Shown one piece after another: positions 28,703 to 37,066 of a stretch of 49,227 nucleotides of DNA. Below the pieces are notes generated by a model. It searched no databases, was not told the origin of the DNA, and saw only the letters and a list, made by a program, of their open reading frames with translations. The first letter of the stretch is position 1. Each line of letters starts with the position of its first letter. Source of the DNA: Kofleriaceae bacterium (GTDB lineage: Bacteria; Myxococcota_A; Polyangia; Haliangiales; Haliangiaceae); NCBI GenBank assembly GCA_013368795.1, contig JABFXX010000103.1, positions 1 to 49,227 on the forward strand, given 5' to 3'. A program made the translations under genes and the position numbers.

Positions 28703-31699
28703 CTACGGGTGGCTGTTCGCGTTCGCCGGATCCTTGCCGCGGAACACCTCGTCCCAGTCCGCGAAGCCGTCGTCGTCGCGATCGATCGCGACGCGCTGGC
28801 CCGAGCCGAGCGGCACGCAGGTGAACGTCGTCGGCGGCAACAGGCCGATCGCGACGAGGCCACGGACCGCCTGGTCGGAGATCGGCGGCAGCGCCGCCGA
28901 GGCCGGCTGCCAGTCGGTGCCGTTGTAGAGCAGGCCGCCGTTGGCGCCGAGGATGCTCGTCGACTTCGCGACGAGGTCACACTCGCCGGCCGCGGCGCGC
29001 TGCTCGAGGAGATCTAGGCGAGGACCCGCGGTCGCCGCGTTCGTCCTGGTCAGCGTGATCTGCTGACCGACGACCGGGGCCTCGTTGCTGTCGAATGCCA
29101 TCTTGAATGCGACGATCGCCTTGCGGAGCGCGAAGCCGCCGTCCTCGACGAACACCACGTTGCCCGTGTTGAGCAGCGCGTTGAGGTCGACGAACGGGAT
29201 GCCGAACGGGTTGGGCGGAACGACCGTGCCGTCGGGCAGCGTGATGTTGGTGGTCGCCTTGATGAAGACCTGACCGGTGAAGAAGTGCTCGAGCGTGCCG
29301 AGCACACCGTCGTGGTTGAAGCCGAAGCCGCGGATCTGATCGGTCGCCGGACCCTGCTGGAGCACGATCGTGCCGGGCTGCAGCGTATCGGGCGAGCTGC
29401 CGAACATGCCGATCTTCGTGTACATGTTCCGCAGGTGCGGGACCTTGAAGACCTGGGTCTCGAACTCGAACGAGAGCTTGCCGTCGGTGCCGAAGAAGCC
29501 CGGCTTGGACGTCAGGCCGGCGTTGCCGTTCAGATCGAGCGTGTGACAGCCGTTGCAGTTGTGGAAGCGGTCCGACGGTAGCTGGACCTCGCCCTGCGGC
29601 GTGTTCAGATGGTTGAAGTAGAACGTGCGGCCGCGCGCCTGCTCCTCGGTGAGCGTGTTGTCGAGGTTGCGGACGGGGTTCGGCGGATAGGTCGCCTGCA
29701 GGATGAAGTCGGTGAACTCCTGCATGTCGTCCGCGCTCAGCTCTGCAGCGTTGCCGAGGAGACCGGGGAACGCGACGTTGAACGAGTTGAACGCCTTGTT
29801 CTCGTCGAACAGGCCCGAGTCGGGCTGCTTCGACACGACAGGGGCATTGGTTGCCGGGTCGATGAACGGCGCGCCCGTCTGCTGGACGGCGCCGTTGCGG
29901 TCACCGCGCCAGTGCATCGCGCCGTGGTTCGCCATGCCGCGCAGCGACTGGGTCGTCATCGGACCCTTGACCGGCATGTTGAAGTTGAAGATCGGCGCGA
30001 ACGCGGGCAGCAGGGCCGAGACGACGGCGGGGTCGATCGTGAAGATGTCGAGGATGCCGTTCTGGCCGAGCTTGGTGATCGAGAGCGGGATGCCGCCGGG
30101 GTTACCGAGATCCCACGCGAGCTCGTCCTTGTCGCCGCCGATGTGGCAGCTCGCGCACGCGGTCGTGCCGTGCTGCGACGTGAGGTTCGCGTCGTAGAGG
30201 TACTTGCGACCCTTCACGACGCTCGCGGGCTCGGGGTTGAACATGCGGACCTTCGAGACCTCGACCTTGTGCGTGGTGTCGACGATCGCGATGCTGTTGT
30301 CGAAGCGCGTGAGCACGTAGGCGCGGTTCGCGCTCTCGTCGAGCACGACGCCCGTCGGGCCACCGCCGGAGAGCTTCACCTGATCGGTGAGGCGCGGCGT
30401 GATCGTGCCGCCGTCGACGTCTGCGGTGTTGTAGACGGCGAGCTTGCCCGAGCCCTGGGCAACGACGTAGAGCTTGCTGCCGTTGCTCGAGAACGCCATG
30501 TCCTGCGGGAACGCGAGCGACAGCGCCTTCTCCGCGGGATTGCCGTCCTGCGTGAAGTCGACGTGCGGGTTGAGGTCGCGTGGCGTCACCGAGCCCGTCG
30601 CCGGATCGATGATCGTGATGCGGCTATCCGCGATGCGGCCACGCACGGTCGTGAAGCCCGGCGTGTGGCCCTCGAAGCGGATGTCGTTGTGCGCCTCGGT
30701 GTTGGAGACGAACACCTTCCCGTTGGCCGGGTTGACCGCCATGTTGAACAGCGTCGTGCCGACGTGCTGGTAGATGCCCGTCGCGACCGCGGTCGGCGGG
30801 TTCGCGTTCGCGTCGATCGCGAACACGTCGTTGTCGGGCAGCTTCACCTTCACGAACGGGTCGAACGCAGTGCCGTACGCGTCGAACCAGTGACCGTTCT
30901 TGAACTTGACGATGAGGCCCGTCGGCGGCTGCGGGATGACCAGGTTGCCGAGCGTGATCGTCTTCGGACCCGGCATGCCGCCCGGGTACAGCGTCTCGAC
31001 CGCGTAGGGCGAGACCGCCGTCGTCTGGTTGCCCGAGGCGAACGCCGCGGCGTAGACCTTCGAGCCATCCTTCGACACCGCGAGCGCGCGCGGCGTGTCG
31101 GCGAAGAACGTCAGCTTGGTGAGGCGCTGACCGCCGGCGGCATCGCCCAGGTTGTTCGCGTCGTACACCCAGACGTCCGCGCGGCCGACGCTCGGCGTTT
31201 GCAGGTCGTACGCATCGCCGGTGTTCTGACCGCGGTGAGCGGTCGTGATGAACGCGCGGCTCTTGTTCGTGCCGGCGAACACGATGTCGCGCGGCTCGTC
31301 GCCGACGAGCAGGGTGCGCGTCACCGTCGCGACCGCGGCGCTATCGAGCTTCACGATGCTCACCGAGTCGGAGAGGTGGTTGACGACCCAGACCTCGTCG
31401 TTCGTGCGCGCCGCAACGGCGACCGGCTCGAGGCCGACCGCGACCGACCCGACGGAGGTCAGCTTGCCGTTGTTGACGCGGAAGATCTCGAGGCGGTTGT
31501 CGGGCGTGTTCGCCGCGAACAACAGCTTGCCGTTCGGTGAGAGCGCGAGCGGCCTCACCTGAAGGCTCTCGAAGAGCGTGTACGGATTTCCGCTTGCGGG
31601 TAGCTGGGAGACCTCCGCGGCGGCGGTGGACTCATCCGTTGCCTCGTCCGCGCAACCAGCCACTGCAAACGCGAGACAGAGCCAAGCCGTTCTCTGCAT
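28703..31699 (-). CDS. Beta-propeller di-haem c-type cytochrome lipoprotein
   Basis: Lipoprotein of 998 aa, from an ATG at 31699 with a GAGGGG ribosome site 5 nt upstream; lipobox AVAGC (Cys16). Residues about 45-490 are a YVTN-type beta-propeller with repeated LALSPNGKLLFAANTPDN-like blades. Residues about 500-930 carry two haem-binding CxxCH motifs (CASCH 515-519, CNGCH 715-719) in a cytochrome-peroxidase/MauG-like arrangement. The tail DRDDDGFADWDEVF is a calcium-loop. Such hybrids are found in outer-membrane redox proteins; the electron partner is unknown. It ends at a strong terminator and so is monocistronic. The operator-like region lies upstream at 31814-31871. Confidence 0.88.
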   Translation of the reverse strand: MQRTAWLCLAFAVAGCADEATDESTAAAEVSQLPASGNPYTLFESLQVRPLALSPNGKLLFAANTPDNRLEIFRVNNGKLTSVGSVAVGLEPVAVAARTNDEVWVVNHLSDSVSIVKLDSAAVATVTRTLLVGDEPRDIVFAGTNKSRAFITTAHRGQNTGDAYDLQTPSVGRADVWVYDANNLGDAAGGQRLTKLTFFADTPRALAVSKDGSKVYAAAFASGNQTTAVSPYAVETLYPGGMPGPKTITLGNLVIPQPPTGLIVKFKNGHWFDAYGTAFDPFVKVKLPDNDVFAIDANANPPTAVATGIYQHVGTTLFNMAVNPANGKVFVSNTEAHNDIRFEGHTPGFTTVRGRIADSRITIIDPATGSVTPRDLNPHVDFTQDGNPAEKALSLAFPQDMAFSSNGSKLYVVAQGSGKLAVYNTADVDGGTITPRLTDQVKLSGGGPTGVVLDESANRAYVLTRFDNSIAIVDTTHKVEVSKVRMFNPEPASVVKGRKYLYDANLTSQHGTTACASCHIGGDKDELAWDLGNPGGIPLSITKLGQNGILDIFTIDPAVVSALLPAFAPIFNFNMPVKGPMTTQSLRGMANHGAMHWRGDRNGAVQQTGAPFIDPATNAPVVSKQPDSGLFDENKAFNSFNVAFPGLLGNAAELSADDMQEFTDFILQATYPPNPVRNLDNTLTEEQARGRTFYFNHLNTPQGEVQLPSDRFHNCNGCHTLDLNGNAGLTSKPGFFGTDGKLSFEFETQVFKVPHLRNMYTKIGMFGSSPDTLQPGTIVLQQGPATDQIRGFGFNHDGVLGTLEHFFTGQVFIKATTNITLPDGTVVPPNPFGIPFVDLNALLNTGNVVFVEDGGFALRKAIVAFKMAFDSNEAPVVGQQITLTRTNAATAGPRLDLLEQRAAAGECDLVAKSTSILGANGGLLYNGTDWQPASAALPPISDQAVRGLVAIGLLPPTTFTCVPLGSGQRVAIDRDDDGFADWDEVFRGKDPANANSHP

Positions 31700-31730
31700 T
31701 GCAACCCCTCGTGAGTCGGGACGACGCCCG

Positions 31731-31754
31731 ACCGTAAGCTCACCGTAAGTGAGC
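31731..31754. promoter_or_regulatory. Repeat ACCGTAAG and hairpin in the leader of the di-haem gene
   Basis: ACCGTAAG occurs at 31731-31738 and again at 31742-31749, 11 bp apart (about one helical turn). Overlapping them is a dyad, GCTCAC (31738-31743) with GTGAGC (31749-31754). A second 6-bp dyad, GTCGGG/CCCGAC, spans 31715-31732. They lie 30-55 bp upstream of the di-haem gene start and could be a regulator or sigma contact site, or a leader hairpin. Confidence 0.35.
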
Positions 31755-31813
31755 GGAGATGTAGGCATGAAGCAGTAAGGTTTGTGGGGTACGGCCCAGT
31801 AAATTCGGCCCGC

Positions 31814-31871
31814 ATTCCTCGACGAGGAATCGACGAGGAATCGTCATCGAACGCGTTTTCTCGACGAGAAA
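31814..31871. promoter_or_regulatory. Two palindromic operators on one helix face
   Basis: Two perfect odd-length palindromes with central A share the core TTyCTCGACGArAA. The first, ATTCCTCGACGAGGAAT, is at 31814-31830 (centre 31822); the second, TTTCTCGACGAGAAA, is at 31857-31871 (centre 31864). The centres are 42 bp apart, four turns of B-DNA. The unit CGACGAGGAAT also repeats in tandem (31820-31830 and 31831-31841), adding a half-site. They lie in the 269-bp gap between the di-haem gene (start 31699) and the AraC-type regulator gene (start near 31969), so either could be controlled. The rest of the gap shows no gene. Confidence 0.65.
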
Positions 31872-31968
31872 CAGCAGCGCTCGTGCGTTCGCGACGGATC
31901 TCGTTCGCAAGCGAGGCCACTGTTTTGACGTCCGCTTTCGATGTGGGTGGTGGTGATTCCTGTACGAT

Positions 31969-32835
31969 TTGCGCGTGCTCCTCGCGACCAGCGAGAACCG
32001 GCTCGGCGCGTCTTCGGTACGTTCGTGTCTGCTGTTCGAGCGCGCGGTTCGCGGCACGCTCGTCCGACGAGAAGAGCTCGCGTTCGACACGCGATTTGCC
32101 GCTGCAGCGTCGGGAAAGCCGGAGCCGGTCGGCCACCTGTTCTTGATGCTCGACGGTCACTACGTCTCCGATCGCGGTGAACACCTCGCTGGACCGTTTG
32201 GCCTCATGCTCGCCGACGACGAATGGGAGCGACGAGGAAACCATTCGCGGACGTTTCGCACCGACGGTCCGCGCGTCGACGTCGTGCAGCTGCGCATCGC
32301 GAAGGAGCACCTGCGCGCGCCGATCGGTCTCGATGCGGGACCTCTGCGCGTTCCGAGCGCGTGCTTTGACGCGACGCGCGCGCTGCTCGACGCACCCGAT
32401 GCCACGGCACTGGCGAGGCTCGTCGACGAGCTGGCGCGCGCCGGCATCGTCGCGAGCTCGGTGACGAGCACCGTGATCGACGAGGAGCCCGAGCGTTTTC
32501 GCCGGCTGTGGTCGGCGCTCGAGCCGCTGTATCGCGAGTACGGCGCGACGGCGTCGCTCAAGCAGCTCGCATCGAGCCTCGACATGTCGATGCGTCAGGT
32601 CGGCCGTGACGCGAAGGAGCTATCGGCGGCGTTCGGCATCGGCGGCGGCTATCGCGACGCGCTGCTCGTGCTGCGCCTGCGCATGGCGGTGCTGATGCTC
32701 GCCGCAAAGGGCGCGGCGGTCGCCGATGTCGCGAAGCTCGTCGGCTACGGCAGTCCGATCGCGATGGCGCGCGCGTTCCGCGACGCGAAGCTGCCGTCGC
32801 CGAGCGTCATCCAGGGCGAGCTGGCTGCCGAATAA
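31969..32835 (+). CDS. AraC-type transcriptional regulator
   Basis: Regulator of about 288 aa. The C-terminal region (about 190-288) has two helix-turn-helix units characteristic of AraC/XylS proteins: ASLKQLASSLDMSMRQVGRD and, after the linker helix, VADVAKLVGYGSPIAMARAF. The N-terminal 180 residues are a beta-rich ligand-binding or dimerisation region of no named type that I can identify. The start is uncertain: TTG at 31969 or GTG at 31975. The gene precedes the FadL/PLP-lyase/M81 operon by 54 bp and is read in the same direction, so it probably controls it, itself, or the divergent di-haem gene. Confidence 0.8.
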   Translation: MRVLLATSENRLGASSVRSCLLFERAVRGTLVRREELAFDTRFAAAASGKPEPVGHLFLMLDGHYVSDRGEHLAGPFGLMLADDEWERRGNHSRTFRTDGPRVDVVQLRIAKEHLRAPIGLDAGPLRVPSACFDATRALLDAPDATALARLVDELARAGIVASSVTSTVIDEEPERFRRLWSALEPLYREYGATASLKQLASSLDMSMRQVGRDAKELSAAFGIGGGYRDALLVLRLRMAVLMLAAKGAAVADVAKLVGYGSPIAMARAFRDAKLPSPSVIQGELAAE

Positions 32836-32889
32836 GATCTGCCAAGCCCGCGATGGTGATGGACGCATCGGCGGCGGCGCGTTACCTCC

Positions 32890-34194
32890 GTGACCGTGGC
32901 TGTGCTTCGCTCCCTCGCGCTCGTTGCAGTGCTCGCGTCCTCCGCACACGCCGGCGGTTTCGGCATCCCGGAGATCGGCGTGCGGCGCACCGCGATGGGC
33001 GCGGTGATCGGGCGCCCCGACGAGCTGTCGTCGCTCTATCACAACCCCGCGGGCCTCGTGCTCGCCGACGAGTGGCGCATCTACATCTCGGGCGGCGTGT
33101 CGCTGCTCGGCACCGAGTTCGAGCTCGCGCCGTGGGATCGCAGCGACGAGTTCCTCGGCACGATGCCGGAGTCGAACGGCTACTACGCACCGGTCAAGCC
33201 GAGCCGCGCGATGGGCGTCATCCCGATGCTCGCGGCCGGCGGTCACGTCTGGGACAAGCTGTACGCGGGTGCGGCGGTGTTCGTCGGCAACGCGACGGGC
33301 GCGGCGTTCGAGGAAGGCGCGGTCACGCACTATCACCTGATCGACGGCTACATCGTCGCGCCGCAGGCGACGGTCGCGGCCGCGTACAAGCTGCGCGACG
33401 ACCTCGCGATCGCGGCGAGCGCGGGCGTCATCTACATGAAGGTTCACGGCAAGCGCTACGTGTTCCCGGTCATCGACGGCAACGACATCAGCTCGCTCGC
33501 GGGCACGAAGCCCGAGCTCGTCCTCGACGGCAGCGGCCTCGCGCCGACGTACTCGATCTCGGCGTTCGGCCGGCCGCACCCGCGCGTGACGTGGGGCGCG
33601 AACTTCATCGGCCGCGTCGACGCCACGCTCGAGGGCCCGGTGAAGATCACGTACAGCGACGACGCCGCGTCGCCGAACGACGTGCTCACCGGCCGGCAGA
33701 AGACGACGCAGATGCTGCCGTGGACGCTGCAGGCGGGCGTGAACGTCGACGTCACGCCCAACATCGAGGTCGGCGCCGAGATGCGCTACTGGCTGTATCG
33801 CCAGTACAAGCGGCAGCACACCGACAACGTCGGCATCTTCCTCGTCCGCGAGCTCGACACCGAGAAGAACTACAACGACTCGTGGGAGACGACCGGCGGC
33901 GTGCGCGTGCACGACCTGCCGGGTGCGCAGGGCCTCGACGTGATGCTCGGCGTGCAATACGACAAGTCGCCGGCGCCGGCGAAGACGGTCACGCTCGACC
34001 AGCCATCGTTCTCGCACTGGGGCCTGCACACGGGCGCGCGCTACGAGGTCGGTCGCTACCGCTTCGGCGCGAGCTACATCCACTACTGGTACGACGTCCC
34101 GACGATCACGGACTCGATCACGCTGCCGCCGTCGAACATCCGAGGCCACGGCGCGAACAACATCTTCACCGTCTCGATGGAGGCACGGCTGTGA
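32890..34194 (+). CDS. FadL-family outer-membrane transport protein
   Basis: Outer-membrane protein of 434 aa with signal peptide MTVAVLRSLALVAVLASSAHA. The mature N-terminus GGFGIPEIGVRRTAMG and the LYHNPAGLVL block are signatures of FadL/TodX porins, which carry long-chain fatty acids or aromatic hydrocarbons through a 14-stranded barrel with an N-terminal hatch. Alternating aromatic/hydrophobic strands run to the end, which closes with a terminal leucine strand (VSMEARL). The start is a GTG at 32890. Its stop overlaps the next gene's GTG start (GTGA at 34191), so it is the first gene of a coupled three-gene operon. Its likely cargo is a hydrophobic compound. Confidence 0.9.
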   Translation: MTVAVLRSLALVAVLASSAHAGGFGIPEIGVRRTAMGAVIGRPDELSSLYHNPAGLVLADEWRIYISGGVSLLGTEFELAPWDRSDEFLGTMPESNGYYAPVKPSRAMGVIPMLAAGGHVWDKLYAGAAVFVGNATGAAFEEGAVTHYHLIDGYIVAPQATVAAAYKLRDDLAIAASAGVIYMKVHGKRYVFPVIDGNDISSLAGTKPELVLDGSGLAPTYSISAFGRPHPRVTWGANFIGRVDATLEGPVKITYSDDAASPNDVLTGRQKTTQMLPWTLQAGVNVDVTPNIEVGAEMRYWLYRQYKRQHTDNVGIFLVRELDTEKNYNDSWETTGGVRVHDLPGAQGLDVMLGVQYDKSPAPAKTVTLDQPSFSHWGLHTGARYEVGRYRFGASYIHYWYDVPTITDSITLPPSNIRGHGANNIFTVSMEARL

Positions 34195-35519
34195 ACATTC
34201 CAGCGAAGGGCAGGGCGCCCGACGACATTCTCACCGAGCTTCGCGGCAAGTCCGCCGGCGACACGAAGTGGCGCGAGGGCCGCGTGTTCTCGCTCGTCTA
34301 TCACGCGGGCGAGCAGCACGAGCAGCTGCTGCAGAAGGCGCACGCGCTGTACGCGAGCGCAAATCTTTTGAACCCGATGGCGTTCGGCAGCCTCAAGCAG
34401 ATGGAGCGCGAGATCGTCGAGATGGCCGGCGATCTGTTCCACGGCCCGTCGAGCGTCGTCGGTACGGTGACGAGCGGCGGCACCGAGTCGATCCTGTGCG
34501 CGGTCGCCGCGTATCGCGATCGCGCGCGCCGGAGGAAGCCGTGGATCCTGCGGCCCGAGCTCGTCGTGCCGACGACGATCCACCCGGCGTTCGACAAGGC
34601 GGCGCACTACTTCGGCGTGAAGCTCGTCAAGGTTCCCGTCGGTCCCGACTTCCGCGCCGACGTGCGCGCGATGGCGAAGGCGATCTCGTGGAAGACGATC
34701 GGCCTCGTCGGTTCGGCGCCGCAGTACGCGCACGGCGTCGTCGATCCGATCGCCGAGCTCGGCGCGCTCGCACAGAAGAAGGGGCTGCCGCTGCACGTCG
34801 ACGCGTGCGTCGGTGGGTTCCTGTTGCCATGGCTCGAGCAGATCGGCCGGCCCGTCCCGGTGTGGGACTTCCGCGTCGCGGGCGTCACGTCGATCAGCGC
34901 AGACCTCCACAAGTTCGCGTACGCCGGCAAGGGCGCGTCGGTGCTCGCGTGGCGCTCGCTCGACGACATGCGCCACCAGATCTTCGTCGCGACCGACTTC
35001 CCCGGCGGCATCTACGCATCGCCGACGATGATCGGCACGCGGCCGGGCGGCCCGATCGCGGCCGCATGGGCGACGCTGCAGAGCTTCGGCGCGGACGGCT
35101 ACCGCGAGCTCGCCGGCAAGGCCGCGGATGCTGCCGATCGAATGCGCGCGGGCATCGCGAAGATTCCGGGGCTGACGCTGCTCGGCAAGAGCGACTCGAC
35201 GATCGTCAGCTACGCGGCGCTCGGCGCGGACGTCTACGCGCTCGCCGATCGCATGGAGGCGCGCGGCTGGACCGTCGATCGCCAGCAGCGACCCGCGTCG
35301 ATCCACCTGACGGTGACCGCGAACCACGCCGCGATCGTCGACGACTACCTCGCCGATCTGCGCGCGGCGCTCGCCGAGGTCAAGGCCGATCCGTCGCTCG
35401 CGAAGAGCGGCACCGCGCCGATGTACGGGATGGCCGCGAAGATGCCGGTGCGCCGGCTCGTCGCGGCGAACGTACGCAAGGTGATCGCGAACATGTACGC
35501 GCCTGGTGGGCAACCGTGA
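34191..35519 (+). CDS. PLP-dependent lyase, sphingosine-1-phosphate-lyase-like
   Basis: Fold-type I PLP enzyme of 442 aa. PLP phosphate-binding GGTES is at 97-101, the ring-stacking His131 follows, Asp204 (HVDACVGGF) contacts the pyridine N, and the Schiff-base Lys241 lies in SADLHKFAYAGKG. That HVDACvGGF ... SaDxHKfayapKG pattern is the sphingosine-1-phosphate lyase branch of group II decarboxylases, which cleaves phosphorylated sphingoid bases to a fatty aldehyde and phosphoethanolamine. Bacterial members may act as decarboxylases on other amino acids. Its GTG overlaps the FadL stop, and its stop overlaps the M81 gene's GTG. The fold is sure; the substrate is inferred. Confidence 0.88.
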   Translation: MNIPAKGRAPDDILTELRGKSAGDTKWREGRVFSLVYHAGEQHEQLLQKAHALYASANLLNPMAFGSLKQMEREIVEMAGDLFHGPSSVVGTVTSGGTESILCAVAAYRDRARRRKPWILRPELVVPTTIHPAFDKAAHYFGVKLVKVPVGPDFRADVRAMAKAISWKTIGLVGSAPQYAHGVVDPIAELGALAQKKGLPLHVDACVGGFLLPWLEQIGRPVPVWDFRVAGVTSISADLHKFAYAGKGASVLAWRSLDDMRHQIFVATDFPGGIYASPTMIGTRPGGPIAAAWATLQSFGADGYRELAGKAADAADRMRAGIAKIPGLTLLGKSDSTIVSYAALGADVYALADRMEARGWTVDRQQRPASIHLTVTANHAAIVDDYLADLRAALAEVKADPSLAKSGTAPMYGMAAKMPVRRLVAANVRKVIANMYAPGGQP

Positions 35520-37021
35520 AGCGCATCGCCTACGCGCGTATCGCGCAGGAGAGCAACTCGCTCTCTCCCGTCGCGACGACGCTGAGCGACTTCGAGGGCA
35601 GCCACTACCTCGAAGGGGATGCGCTGCTCGCCGCGACGACCGAAGGCCCCGAGGTCGCCGGCTTCTTCAAGAAGGCCGAGCTCGCCGGGTTCATCGCCGC
35701 CGCACGCGCACGCAAGAGCGAGGTCGAGCCGGTACCGATCCTGAGTGCGTGGGCGTCGTCGGGCGGGCCGCTCGCGAAGGACTGCTTCGAGGAGCTCGAG
35801 TCGCGCCTCGTCGAGCAGCTGCGCGCCGCCGGCAACATCGACGGCATGTACCTGTGCCTGCACGGCGCGATGGGCGTGCTCGGCATCTCCGATCCGGAGA
35901 CGCGGCTCATCCGCTCGGTGCGCCAGGTGCTCGGCGGTGCGCCGCTCGTCGTCTCGCACGACCTGCACGGCAACGTCACGCAGGCGCGCGTCGATGCGGT
36001 CGACGCGCTCGTCGCGTACCAGACGAACCCGCATCGCGATCACGCGCGCATCGGCAAGAAGGCCGGCGCGATCGCGATCGGCACGGTGCTCGGCGAGGTC
36101 AAGCCGACGATGGGCTGGCGATCGCTGCCGATGATCCTCGGCGGCGGCAAGACGATCGACTTCCTCCAGCCGATGCGCGCGGTGTTCAGGCGCATGCGCC
36201 AGGTGGAGCGCGCGGGCGATGCGCTCGCGGCGTCGACGTTCATGGTCCACCCGTGGAACGACAGCCCGTCGCTCGGCTGGTCGACGCTCGTCGTCACCGA
36301 CAACGACGCGGCCGCCGCGGATCGCCTCGCCGACGAGCTCGCCGAGATGTGCTGGGAGCGCCGCCACGAGCAGCCGCCGAAGTTCCCCGGTGCGAGCGAG
36401 GCGATCGCGACCGCGCGCGCCGCGAAGATCCGGCGCAAGCTCGGCTGCGTGACGATGGCCGACGCGTCGGATGTCGTCACCGCCGGCGCGCCCGGCGACT
36501 CGACGCACCTGCTGCGCGCGCTGATCGAGGAGGGCAAGGGGATGAAGTCGTTCGCGGCCGTCCGCGATCCGCAGGCGATCGCGACGCTGTGGCCGCGCGA
36601 GCCCGGCGACATCGTCGCGCTGACGATCGGCGGCACGCTCGATCCGACGAGCTCGACGCCGCTGCCGGTGCGCGGCGCGATCGTCAGCAAGCACGAGCGT
36701 CACGGGTTCGGCCGGACCGTCGTCCTGCTCGTCGAGGACGTGCGGATCGTGATCACCGAGGGGCCGTCGATGGTGATGCGGCCGTCGTTCTACACCGAGG
36801 TCGGGCTCGATCCGTTCCGCGCCGACATCGTGATGGTGAAGAACTTCTTCCCGTTCCTGATGTTCTTCGCCGCGTACAACCGCAAGACGATCTTCGTGCG
36901 CACGCGCGGCGCGACCGACTTCGATGCCGCGTTCCAGCTCCCGTTCGACGGTCCGATGCACCCGAGGGATCCGGTCGACGACTGGCGCGCCCGGGACCGC
37001 GTGCGGCGCGGTGTGACCTGA
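35516..37021 (+). CDS. M81-family metallopeptidase (MlrC-like)
   Basis: Protein of 501 aa of the M81/MlrC family. It begins RIAYARIAQESNSLSP, the family's N-terminal block. The zinc-site motif SHDLHGNVT supplies Asp149 and His151, and TNPHRDH gives His173; the spacing (2 and 22 residues) equals that of the zinc ligands I recall for MlrC (microcystinase). The C-terminal domain follows at about 330-500. MlrC degrades linear microcystin by cleaving a peptide bond near Adda. The GTG start overlaps the lyase stop. A role in processing a hydrophobic amino-acid or peptide substrate is inferred from the FadL and PLP-lyase partners. Confidence 0.85.
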   Translation: MKRIAYARIAQESNSLSPVATTLSDFEGSHYLEGDALLAATTEGPEVAGFFKKAELAGFIAAARARKSEVEPVPILSAWASSGGPLAKDCFEELESRLVEQLRAAGNIDGMYLCLHGAMGVLGISDPETRLIRSVRQVLGGAPLVVSHDLHGNVTQARVDAVDALVAYQTNPHRDHARIGKKAGAIAIGTVLGEVKPTMGWRSLPMILGGGKTIDFLQPMRAVFRRMRQVERAGDALAASTFMVHPWNDSPSLGWSTLVVTDNDAAAADRLADELAEMCWERRHEQPPKFPGASEAIATARAAKIRRKLGCVTMADASDVVTAGAPGDSTHLLRALIEEGKGMKSFAAVRDPQAIATLWPREPGDIVALTIGGTLDPTSSTPLPVRGAIVSKHERHGFGRTVVLLVEDVRIVITEGPSMVMRPSFYTEVGLDPFRADIVMVKNFFPFLMFFAAYNRKTIFVRTRGATDFDAAFQLPFDGPMHPRDPVDDWRARDRVRRGVT

Positions 37022-37066
37022 TTTCCGTCGTTGCGCGCGCCCCGGCGGACCGCCCATAGTCGAGGC

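Noticed and set aside
29609..31540. Long plus-strand open frame opposite the di-haem propeller gene
   Set aside because: Repetitive Arg/Val/Glu composition without domains; the minus-strand gene has haem motifs, a lipobox, a ribosome site and a terminator.
32620..34149. Minus-strand open frame opposite the FadL gene
   Set aside because: No family motif; FadL signature motifs and signal peptide are on the plus strand.
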